DNA of 6,449 nt from Candidatus Rifleibacteriota bacterium (GTDB lineage Bacteria; Muiribacteriota; Ozemobacteria; Ozemobacterales; Ozemobacteraceae). The position numbers and the translations under genes are program-made. The stretch lies in NCBI GenBank assembly GCA_028691595.1, contig JAQUZA010000189.1, positions 1 through 6,449 of the forward strand, in the 5' to 3' direction. Shown piece after piece: positions 1 through 6,449 of this stretch; the stretch's first letter is position 1, and each line of letters opens with the position of its first letter. Below the pieces are notes generated by a model. The model saw only the letters and a program-made list of their open reading frames with translations, ran no database searches and had not been told where the DNA came from.

Positions 1-1
1 C

Positions 2-2722
2 CTTATCTTGAGTTTTCTGCTGACAGTTTTTGCTTTTGCCCTTATTGGCCGACAGAATGCTTTAATCAGACTCGCTCATTCAACACGTAGCAAGAACCTT
101 TTGTCCCGGGCTATAGAGAATTCCGCATCCATTGTTGTCATAACCGATGTTGAAGGTAATATTGAATATGTCAACCCGGCTTTTAGCCTCGTCACAGGTT
201 ATGCAAGAACCGAAGCCATCGGCAAAAATCCGCGCATCTTGAAATCTGGAATGCATGACAGCGCTTTTTACGAGAACCTCTGGGCCACTATCAGCAACGG
301 TAAATCATGGTCTGGCCGGTTCTGCAATTTGCGTAAGTCTGGCGACGAATACTGGGAGTCAGCACAGATAACTCCTGTCATTGAAACTGACGGAAAGATT
401 TCTCACTATGTTGCCGTTAAAGAAGATATTTCAGAAAGTTTGAAGACTCAAAAGGCCCTTGAACAGGCAAAAAGTGCCGCTGAAGCTGCAAGCGTTGCCA
501 AGGGGCAGTTTCTGGCAAATATGAGCCATGAGATTAGAACCCCTATGAATGCAGTAATTGGTTTTGCCCATCTTGCCAAGAAATCTGGCAATATCGAAAA
601 GGTCGCAGACTATCTCAATAAGATTCTCAGTGCCGGCAACAATGTTCTGGGGTTGATTAACGACATTCTTGATTTTTCCAAGATTGAAGCCGGCAAACTC
701 AATCTTGAAGCAACGACTTTCGTTCTTGATGAGGTAATGAGTGATCTTGCCAGTATCGTTTCGGCCAACGTATCAGGCAAAGATATCTACTTTTTCTTTC
801 AAATTCCACCCGAGGTGCCAGAAAATCTCATTGGTGACCCGACACGCCTGGGGCAGATTCTTACCAATCTGGTCTCAAATGCTTTCAAGTTTACCGAAAA
901 GGGTGAGATAGAAGTTCGGGTGGCCATGCTTGAAAAGATCAATATGCAGGTTAAAATCGAATTCTCGGTGCGTGATACCGGCATTGGCCTCTCAGAAGAA
1001 CAGAAAAGGCGAATCTTTGAAGATTTTTCGCAGGCAGATGGTTCTACGACCCGCAAATACGGAGGAACAGGTCTGGGCCTGAGCATTTCCAGAAAGCTGG
1101 TGGCCGCCATGGGCGGGCAACTGCAGGTTGAATCAGAAGCCGGGCGCGGCAGCAGGTTTTTCTTTTCGCTCTGGTTTGGCACTGACGGCAAGCGTGAAGC
1201 GCCATTAACCGAAGTTTTGCGTGGCCGCAAATTCGTAATTGCTGACAGCAGAACCCTGCCATGGCGAAGTCTGATGTCTCACCTCGAACTGGCTTCGGCA
1301 GAGGTCAGAATGGCAGCCAGCGGCCGTGAACTGATTGAACATCTGCACCGAACCGATTCAACAGAGCCATGCGACCTCGTTTTTATCTATGCGCGACTTC
1401 AAGATATCGGTGGGTTTGAACTCGCCAGACAGATTAAAACTGACCCGGATCTCAGGCAAAAACCCGCTGTTGTTCTTGTTGCCCATCGCGATGAATTCTC
1501 ATTGCTCTGTGCTGACAAAACCGCTCGCGAAGAAATTGCCGATGATATTCTCATGGCTCCCATAACCCCATCTGAAATGATGAACACAGTAATCGGTATT
1601 TTTGCGCCAATGTTGCGCCGGCAGAGTTTGAAGGTCGTTGAAGAGCACGACTGGAAGGACCAGTTGAAAGGTATCAGAGTTCTGATGGCTGAAGACAACC
1701 TCATAAACCAGGAAATAGCCCTTGAATTGCTTACGCAGGCCGGTTGTGAGGTCAGGATTGCAGGTGATGGCTGCCAGGCCGTTGAAGAGATTATGGCGGC
1801 AGACCGGCCCATTGATATCGTTCTTATGGATGTGCAGATGCCACACATGGATGGTCTGGATGCAACCCGGCTGATAAGAGCTGACGGCAGGTTTCAGGAT
1901 CTGCCTATCGTAGCCATGACTGCTCACGCAATGAATGATGCCCGTGAGCGTTGTTTAAATGCCGGTATGAATGCGCATATAGTTAAACCCATAAATCCTG
2001 AAGACCTGTTTAAGACGATCATTAAATTTTGCACCCCCGAAAAGATTATACCCACGAAAGTTGAAGCCGTGGCAATTGAAGCTCATGCCAACGAAAAAGA
2101 GATACCCGCCATTCCCGGTCTTGACATTGAATCAGGTCTACGGCGCGTGATGGGCAATACAGAGCTTTACTACAAGCTTTTGCGCCGGTTTGTTGAAGAA
2201 CAGGCCAACGTGTCGGCCCGTATTGCCGGCATAATTGATACTGGCGATAAAACCAGGGCCGCTCAGCTGGTTCATTCAATCAAAGGTGTTGCCGGCAATC
2301 TTGGCGCAGTAGATCTTTTTACCCAGGCTCAACTGCTTGAACGCTGTATAAAGGAATCAAGAGCTCCTGATCAGATTGAATCAGAGCTTTTGCGTTTTTC
2401 TGAAATACTGGCCAATCTTGTTCTGACTCTCAAAAGAGTATTACCCGATGAAACAGTTGAGGTGGTGGTTAACAAGGCAGAGGTTCGAGAGGTTCCGCAA
2501 TTGCTCCAGACTGATCTTGCAAAGTTTGTCGGTTTGCTTAAAGAGAGCAGGCTTGAACTGATCGATTGCTTTAAAACGCTGCGCGATGAACTACAGAGGT
2601 TCAGCAGCCCCGATGAGTTTGCGATTATCGAGCGAGCTGTAAGAACCGGAGAATTCGAACAGGCAATCGCCCCTTTGTGTGAGATTGCAGCAAGGTTACA
2701 AATTAAAATTGACGATCGCTAG
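2..2722 (+). CDS. Membrane-anchored hybrid sensor histidine kinase (PAS-HisKA-HATPase-REC-REC-HPt), 5' truncated by window edge
   Basis: An inner-membrane phosphorelay kinase that autophosphorylates on His and passes phosphate to Asp and then to a second His. Numbering is from the TTG at 8, which is probably not the true start, because the frame is open to the left edge and begins inside a hydrophobic helix (residues 1-15). The sensory N-terminus is therefore missing. Visible domains are: PAS with PAC-like end (about 30-145); a short coiled-coil linker (145-168); HisKA with H174 in an MSHEIRTP box; HATPase_c with N-box near 282-291, DTGIG at 323-327 and GTGLGLS at 353-359; a degenerate receiver (405-532); an intact receiver (556-675) with E562/D563, D608, T638 and K660; HPt (700-812) with H756 in HSIKG; and a helical C-terminal tail (830-900). 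The layout resembles BarA/ArcB-type tripartite kinases, but I see no basis for an orthologue name. It is followed 36 bases later by another receiver-kinase gene, probably in the same operon. The signal sensed is unknown. The domain calls are confident. Confidence 0.95.
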   Translation, partial: LILSFLLTVFAFALIGRQNALIRLAHSTRSKNLLSRAIENSASIVVITDVEGNIEYVNPAFSLVTGYARTEAIGKNPRILKSGMHDSAFYENLWATISNGKSWSGRFCNLRKSGDEYWESAQITPVIETDGKISHYVAVKEDISESLKTQKALEQAKSAAEAASVAKGQFLANMSHEIRTPMNAVIGFAHLAKKSGNIEKVADYLNKILSAGNNVLGLINDILDFSKIEAGKLNLEATTFVLDEVMSDLASIVSANVSGKDIYFFFQIPPEVPENLIGDPTRLGQILTNLVSNAFKFTEKGEIEVRVAMLEKINMQVKIEFSVRDTGIGLSEEQKRRIFEDFSQADGSTTRKYGGTGLGLSISRKLVAAMGGQLQVESEAGRGSRFFFSLWFGTDGKREAPLTEVLRGRKFVIADSRTLPWRSLMSHLELASAEVRMAASGRELIEHLHRTDSTEPCDLVFIYARLQDIGGFELARQIKTDPDLRQKPAVVLVAHRDEFSLLCADKTAREEIADDILMAPITPSEMMNTVIGIFAPMLRRQSLKVVEEHDWKDQLKGIRVLMAEDNLINQEIALELLTQAGCEVRIAGDGCQAVEEIMAADRPIDIVLMDVQMPHMDGLDATRLIRADGRFQDLPIVAMTAHAMNDARERCLNAGMNAHIVKPINPEDLFKTIIKFCTPEKIIPTKVEAVAIEAHANEKEIPAIPGLDIESGLRRVMGNTELYYKLLRRFVEEQANVSARIAGIIDTGDKTRAAQLVHSIKGVAGNLGAVDLFTQAQLLERCIKESRAPDQIESELLRFSEILANLVLTLKRVLPDETVEVVVNKAEVREVPQLLQTDLAKFVGLLKESRLELIDCFKTLRDELQRFSSPDEFAIIERAVRTGEFEQAIAPLCEIAARLQIKIDDR

Positions 2723-2746
2723 GTTTTACTATTAACTGGTCAAACT

Positions 2747-2750
2747 GGAG
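2747..2750 (+). promoter_or_regulatory. Shine-Dalgarno GGAG for the receiver-kinase gene
   Basis: GGAG is the only purine-rich ribosome-binding candidate in the 36-base gap after the first kinase gene. It stands 4 bases before an out-of-frame ATG (2755), 8 before the in-frame TTG (2759) and 11 before the in-frame ATG (2762). Spacing favours TTG 2759; codon preference favours ATG 2762. The two differ by only one residue. Confidence 0.55.
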
Positions 2751-2758
2751 AATTATGC

Positions 2759-3880
2759 TTGATGGATAATCTGAATCTGCCCAGAATACTGGTCGTTGAC
2801 GATATGATCGATAATATCGAAATTCTCGGCAGTATTTTGCGCCCTGATCACGAAGTAATTATGGCCATGAATGGTCAGAAAGCTTTGCAGCTGGCTTCAG
2901 GCTCTCAGCCAGACCTGATTTTGCTTGATATTGTCATGCCGGGAATGGATGGTTGCGAGGTTTGCCGTCAGCTCAAGCAGGATCCTGCCACTGCCAGGAT
3001 TCCGGTCATTTTTGTTTCGGCCAGAGATGAAGAAATTGACGAAGTTAACGGTCTATCGCTGGGAGCGGTCGATTATATTGTTAAACCTGTCAGCCCCGCA
3101 ATTGTCAGGGCAAGGGTCAAAACACATTTGAGTCTGGTTTCTGCAATAAGGCAGCTTGAGAAGCAGAACATCATTCTTCAGGATAACATCAGACTGCGTG
3201 AAGATATCGAGCGCATTGCCCGACATGATTTGAAGGGGCCTCTGACCGTTTTTCTCAACGCTCAGGACATGCTTCAGGCTGCAGGCAGCTTGAATGAAGC
3301 TCAGCTTCAGATTCTGAATCTGCAGACAAGAACCACACGTCGCCTGATGGAGATGATTCATCATTCGCTCGACCTTTACAAAATGGAAAAGGGAACTTAC
3401 GAATTGAAACCGGTAGAGGTCGATATTATCAAGATTTTGAATGAGGTTATCCGAGAATGCTCAGGTTTGGCTTCGGCCAAAAATATCAATTTATGCTTAG
3501 CACTTGATGGCATGGCTGTTGCCAGCACAGATTCCTTTGTTCTGATTGGTGAAGAACTATTGTTTTCAACCATTTTTTCGAATCTGTTAAAAAATGCTGT
3601 AGAAGCCTCACCCGAAGATGCTGAGGTAATGATTTCCCTCGAAAAAGATCCCCAGGCGAAGGTCAGTATTACGAATCATGGCCAGGTTGCAGAGCAGATT
3701 CGTGACCGTTTTTTCGACCGTTACGTAACTTATGGCAAGCAGAGGGGCACAGGCCTCGGAACCTATTCAGCCATGGTTATGGCCCATATCATGGGCGGCG
3801 AACTGTTTTTATCAATGGATCCGGTCGAAAAAACCACAACGCTAACCCTTACAATGAAAACAGCAGGAGGCAGCGCATGA
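2759..3880 (+). CDS. Soluble receiver-histidine kinase protein (REC-HisKA-HATPase)
   Basis: A cytoplasmic two-component protein with an N-terminal receiver and a C-terminal kinase core, and no membrane segment. Numbering is from TTG 2759. The receiver (about 8-125) has D14/D15, phospho-acceptor D57 in LLDIVMPGMDG, S87 in place of the usual Thr/Ser, and K109. A charged helical linker (128-150) leads to a HisKA-like helix with H156 in RHDLKGPL, then HATPase with N-box N275/N279 and GTGLG at 330-334. The G1 box reads NHG at 306-308, where canonical kinases have Asp. To my knowledge this variation recurs in kinases with the RHDLKGPL and GTGLGTYSA motifs, so it need not mean loss of activity. The receiver probably takes phosphate from the upstream HPt and modulates the kinase. 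The start is TTG 2759 (8 bases after GGAG at 2747-2750) or ATG 2762 (11 bases after). The stop overlaps the next gene's start by ATGA, which implies translational coupling. Confidence 0.93.
   Translation: MMDNLNLPRILVVDDMIDNIEILGSILRPDHEVIMAMNGQKALQLASGSQPDLILLDIVMPGMDGCEVCRQLKQDPATARIPVIFVSARDEEIDEVNGLSLGAVDYIVKPVSPAIVRARVKTHLSLVSAIRQLEKQNIILQDNIRLREDIERIARHDLKGPLTVFLNAQDMLQAAGSLNEAQLQILNLQTRTTRRLMEMIHHSLDLYKMEKGTYELKPVEVDIIKILNEVIRECSGLASAKNINLCLALDGMAVASTDSFVLIGEELLFSTIFSNLLKNAVEASPEDAEVMISLEKDPQAKVSITNHGQVAEQIRDRFFDRYVTYGKQRGTGLGTYSAMVMAHIMGGELFLSMDPVEKTTTLTLTMKTAGGSA
3865..3870 (+). promoter_or_regulatory. Strong Shine-Dalgarno for the receiver-ATPase gene
   Basis: AGGAGG lies six bases before ATG 3877 and inside the last codons of the upstream receiver-kinase gene. 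Together with the ATGA stop-start overlap at 3877-3880 it fixes the start of the third operon gene. It also suggests that this gene can be translated efficiently by both reinitiation and direct loading. Confidence 0.8.
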
Positions 3881-4761
3881 AAATTCTAGTCGTCGAAGAC
3901 GATGAAGCCACAAGAGAGGTCATGATCATGGGTCTCCAGGGGCTTGGTCACGAGACGGCCTCTGCTGCCGATGGAAAAGCCGGGTTGCAGAAGTTCAATG
4001 CCTTCAAGCCTGATATTGTTTTTGCCGATATTCAGATGCCGGTCATGAATGGTCTCGAAATGCTTGAAAAACTGCGCAAAATTGATAATGAAGCTCTGGT
4101 GATCATCAATACCACCCTGGATTCCCCAGAATATACGCTTCAGGCACTGCGCCTCAAAGCAAACGACTATCTGGTCAAGCCCGTAATGATTAAAGATATG
4201 GCCGATGTTCTGGCGAAGTATGCAGATGTACTTGAACATCGAACCATTAATCGTGAAGTCCTCGGTCTGATAAGCAGTCGTGAACTCTGCATGGAAATAA
4301 GCAACGATTTGACCCTGCTTGGCAAGATTGTCGACCGTCTGCTGCTCGAGACCGAAGCAGCGATCAAAGCCAATGATCGCCTCGGTATCAGACTAGGTCT
4401 CATGGAAATTCTCATCAATGCCATTGAGCACGGCAATCTTGCGGTGGGCTACGAAGAAAAGAGCCGGGCTATTGAACGGGGTCACGATGGTCTTGAAAAG
4501 CTTATAGAAGAACGAATCCATACTTCGCCATACTGCGAACGGCGTGTAAAAATACAGTTCAGCCTGAATCGTGAGCGTTGTGAGTGGCTGGTAACCGATG
4601 AGGGCGCTGGCTTTGATTTTAACAATCTTCCTGATCCCAATGACCCTGAAAACCTGATTAAATGCCATGGCCGCGGTATCATGCTGGCGCGACTGCAGTT
4701 CGATGAGTGCGAGTTTCTTGGCAACGGCAGTCAGGTGCGCATGGTTAAGCGCCTGGTATGA
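3877..4761 (+). CDS. Receiver domain fused to RsbW/SpoIIAB-like ATPase (HATPase_c_2)
   Basis: A cytoplasmic response regulator whose output is an anti-sigma-type GHKL ATPase rather than a DNA-binding domain. The receiver (residues 1-120) is intact: E7/D8/D9 acidic pocket, D51 phospho-acceptor, T79 (or T80) and K101. After a helical linker (123-170), the ATPase has an N-box with E177, N181, H185 and N187 in the EILINAIEHGN pattern, a G1 box DEGAGFD at 241-247, a G2-like GRGI at 265-268 and a closing MVKR strand. This N-box is typical of serine-kinase anti-sigma factors and SpoIIE-associated ATPases, not of histidine kinases, and no HisKA helix is present. The segment between N-box and G1 (about 188-228) is long and charged. 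I infer that phosphorylation of D51 gates binding or phosphorylation of an anti-anti-sigma or sigma partner encoded outside the window. Start ATG 3877 is supported by AGGAGG at 3865-3870. It is the last gene of the operon. Confidence 0.92.
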   Translation: MKILVVEDDEATREVMIMGLQGLGHETASAADGKAGLQKFNAFKPDIVFADIQMPVMNGLEMLEKLRKIDNEALVIINTTLDSPEYTLQALRLKANDYLVKPVMIKDMADVLAKYADVLEHRTINREVLGLISSRELCMEISNDLTLLGKIVDRLLLETEAAIKANDRLGIRLGLMEILINAIEHGNLAVGYEEKSRAIERGHDGLEKLIEERIHTSPYCERRVKIQFSLNRERCEWLVTDEGAGFDFNNLPDPNDPENLIKCHGRGIMLARLQFDECEFLGNGSQVRMVKRLV

Positions 4762-4830
4762 CTACTGGCCATGTCTTTTAAGACAAGCGCGTGAATGACG
4801 GAGAAGACTTAAATTAAAGTATGCCAGGGG

Positions 4831-6447
4831 CTATCTGTCCTTTTTGCGCGGAGGGGACCCTTTTTTGCCGGCTGAGGTGCGATCGAACTTTCTGAACAGT
4901 TTGACTACTGTTTTGCCCAATTCATCGAGGCGGGTAAAATTATCCATCAGCGGTTCAAGGAAAGACGGGCTGCTCATATCGAAGTCGCTGTTGCCAGCAG
5001 CAGTTCCAATCTGCATCGGGTAGATGAGAATGAAATTGTTATGGACAAAATATTTGTTTAAATAATGCGGAATTTTTTCCATGCCCGGGTCATATGAAAG
5101 TGCATTGTGGCGGCTCAATACGATAATCAGATTGTCGTCGGCGCGAATATCGCGAGCCAGAATAAGAAAGTCGCTCCAGTCATCGAACTCATGAAACTCT
5201 GCTTCAATCGGAAACTTGCGATGAATCTCGCCGAGATACTCACAGGTTCTGGCATTAGCATGAAAAACAAGCTTTGAACCGGTATTTCGGCCAATGTTCC
5301 AGATTTTTGACACCCAGAACGGAAAGCCTATTTCGCGTTCAGCAAACGCCGGCACAATTATCACATCCCTCTTGATTGTTGAAAGAGGTTGTTTCGGGCG
5401 ATAAATCATGGTTGTAACATTGCAGCTGCTGAGAACACCTTCGGTCAGATGCCCGAGAAAGGTGTCGGTAAGGTTTTTCTGGTGATGTAGACCGAGTATT
5501 ATGTCGGTAATGCGATGCTGGCGGGTAATACCGTGTATCGCATTAATGACACTGAGGTCGTAACGAAGCAGTCGTTTGAGGCTGGTGTCAGTCGCTGCTG
5601 CAGCTTTCTTGGCAAGATCGAGTATTTCCTGGGCATCTTTTTCGTGCAATTCATCAGAACTGGTCTGATTTATTACCGTCAGGGCAAAAAGACCGCTATG
5701 ACTATGCTTAGACTTTATGGTGACACTCAGATTTACGAGTTCAACGGTGTTTTCTGCATTGCCCAGCGGAATTAGAATGCGCTCTTCCGGGCCGCCTTCA
5801 GGTGGCTGACTTTCGAGCTGGCCACTCAGGGCAATGCTTTCGGCACCCTTTTGCGCCGAAAAAGATGCAATTGTGCAGGTTGCCAGAATCATCAAAATGG
5901 TGCCGTTAAGAATGCTTTCATCAAGAAGTCTTATCAACTCACCATCGGGGGACTTTCCGAGAATGACATTGTAGCCAACCAGCACCGCAGCCAGAGTTGC
6001 CGCTGCCTGAGCGTTACTCAGGCCGAAGATCAGCCGCCTTTCATCGTCAGAAAAAGAAAAGGTTTTCTGGGTTAACCATGCGGCGATGTATTTTGCCAGG
6101 GTTGCAACGAGGGTCATGGTTAAGGCTACGTTGAGTGTTTTGAAATCGCGAAAAAATGCCTGGTAATCGATCAGCATACCGACACCGATAAGAAAGAACG
6201 GTATAAAAAGCGCATTTCCCACAAATTCAATGCGGTTCATCAGGGCAGAAACCCTTGGAATAAGGCGATTGAGTGCAAGCCCTGCCAGAAAAGCTCCTAT
6301 TATCGGCTCTACACCGGCGAGTTCAACGAGATATGAAGCCAGAAAGATCATGGCCAGAACGAAATTGAAGTGTGAAATATGATTGTCAAAACGCTTGAAG
6401 AACCAGCGACCGATTACCGGAAACAAAAAAATGATGGCGGCCCCGAT
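4831..6447 (-). CDS. Cation:proton antiporter (CPA2 family) with two C-terminal USP-like domains, 5' truncated by window edge
   Basis: The C-terminal part of an inner-membrane Na+(K+)/H+ exchanger. Numbering is from the TTG codon at 6426-6424; the frame stays open for seven more codons to the right edge, so that TTG is unlikely to be the start and roughly the first half of the transporter is absent. About six hydrophobic helices are visible (near 20-37, 40-57, 69-88, 98-117, 131-152 and 171-190), with FLAGLALNRLIP at 46-57 and a small-residue helix NAQAAATLAAVL at 138-149, both characteristic of CPA2 exchangers. A Pro/Gly/Glu-rich linker (200-214) leads to two universal-stress-protein-like folds, about 214-343 and 352-470, and a basic tail (512-531). 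No RCK/TrkA_N domain of the KefB/KefC kind is seen. The USP domains probably replace it as the cytoplasmic regulatory part. The transported ion cannot be told from this fragment. It is convergent with the signalling operon, with no evident functional link. Confidence 0.9.
   Translation of the reverse strand: MGAAIIFLFPVIGRWFFKRFDNHISHFNFVLAMIFLASYLVELAGVEPIIGAFLAGLALNRLIPRVSALMNRIEFVGNALFIPFFLIGVGMLIDYQAFFRDFKTLNVALTMTLVATLAKYIAAWLTQKTFSFSDDERRLIFGLSNAQAAATLAAVLVGYNVILGKSPDGELIRLLDESILNGTILMILATCTIASFSAQKGAESIALSGQLESQPPEGGPEERILIPLGNAENTVELVNLSVTIKSKHSHSGLFALTVINQTSSDELHEKDAQEILDLAKKAAAATDTSLKRLLRYDLSVINAIHGITRQHRITDIILGLHHQKNLTDTFLGHLTEGVLSSCNVTTMIYRPKQPLSTIKRDVIIVPAFAEREIGFPFWVSKIWNIGRNTGSKLVFHANARTCEYLGEIHRKFPIEAEFHEFDDWSDFLILARDIRADDNLIIVLSRHNALSYDPGMEKIPHYLNKYFVHNNFILIYPMQIGTAAGNSDFDMSSPSFLEPLMDNFTRLDELGKTVVKLFRKFDRTSAGKKGSPPRKKDR
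4837..4866 (+). terminator. Possible weak intrinsic terminator of the signalling operon
   Basis: Read on the + strand, 4837-4845 can pair with 4850-4858 around a GCGC loop (4846-4849), followed by two C and six T (4861-4866). Four of the nine pairs are G-U, so the stem is weak. It lies within the last codons of the convergent antiporter gene, about 75 bases after the operon's final stop. The call rests only on hand-drawn pairing and the T-run. Confidence 0.3.
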
Positions 6448-6449
6448 TC

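Noticed and set aside
8..10. TTG at 8 as the true start of the hybrid kinase
   Set aside because: The frame is open to the left edge and residue 1 would fall inside a hydrophobic helix. No ribosome-binding site can be seen, so the gene almost certainly begins upstream.
799..1262. Antisense frames opposite the HATPase region
   Set aside because: The translations have no known motif and mirror the conserved ATPase codons of the real gene.
1399..1927. Two overlapping antisense frames of about 140-150 codons opposite the receiver domains of the hybrid kinase
   Set aside because: They lie fully opposite well-conserved receiver codons, lack recognisable domains and have low-complexity Ser/Arg-rich or unpatterned translations, as expected of shadow frames.
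2723..2758. Internal promoter between the first and second operon genes
   Set aside because: The gap is AT-rich but only 36 bases long, and no convincing -35/-10 pair with normal spacing is visible. A co-transcribed pair is simpler.
4772..4785. Perfect palindromic arms TGTCTT / AAGACA as a terminator or operator
   Set aside because: The loop is two bases, no T-run follows on either strand, and no second copy occurs nearby. It is too short to call a binding site.
5515..6075. Plus-strand frames inside the antiporter gene
   Set aside because: They are short, without domain features, and opposite a clearly coding USP and membrane region.
6424..6426. TTG (- strand) as the true start of the antiporter
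   Set aside because: The frame continues as hydrophobic residues to the right edge, and about half of a normal CPA2 membrane domain would be missing.

Overview
The window carries two convergent transcription units. On the + strand is a signalling operon of three genes; its first gene is cut by the left edge. On the - strand is one membrane transporter gene cut by the right edge. Base composition looks close to balanced by eye. The style (long hybrid kinases, several receiver domains, a CPA2-type antiporter with stress-protein domains) suggests a free-living environmental bacterium, probably Gram-negative. No rRNA, tRNA or lineage-specific marker is present, so I do not name a taxon.

Positions 2-2722 hold most of a membrane-anchored hybrid histidine kinase with the order TM, PAS, HisKA, HATPase, degenerate receiver, intact receiver, HPt and a C-terminal helical tail. 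It is a complete His-Asp-His phosphorelay in one chain. After a 36-base gap, 2759/2762-3880 encodes a soluble protein with an N-terminal receiver and a C-terminal histidine-kinase core. Its stop overlaps the next start (ATGA), and 3877-4761 encodes a receiver fused to an RsbW/SpoIIAB-like ATPase domain.

The short gap and the ATGA overlap argue for one mRNA. A likely reading is that the first kinase senses a signal, passes phosphate through its own HPt, and the two downstream receiver proteins take it up. None of the three has a DNA-binding domain. The most likely final output is protein-level: partner switching on an anti-anti-sigma factor or sigma factor encoded elsewhere. This wiring is inferred from domain content, not shown by the sequence.

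Positions 4762-4830 are the short convergent intergenic spacer. A weak hairpin plus T-run just inside the end of the opposing gene may terminate the operon. Positions 4831-6447 (- strand) encode the C-terminal part of a monovalent cation:proton antiporter, with about six visible membrane helices followed by two universal-stress-protein-like domains. These domains have lost most of the usual ATP-binding glycines. I see no mobile elements, CRISPR arrays, RNA genes or notable repeats. The region is mostly ordinary; the receiver-ATPase output protein and the degenerate domains deserve the closest look.
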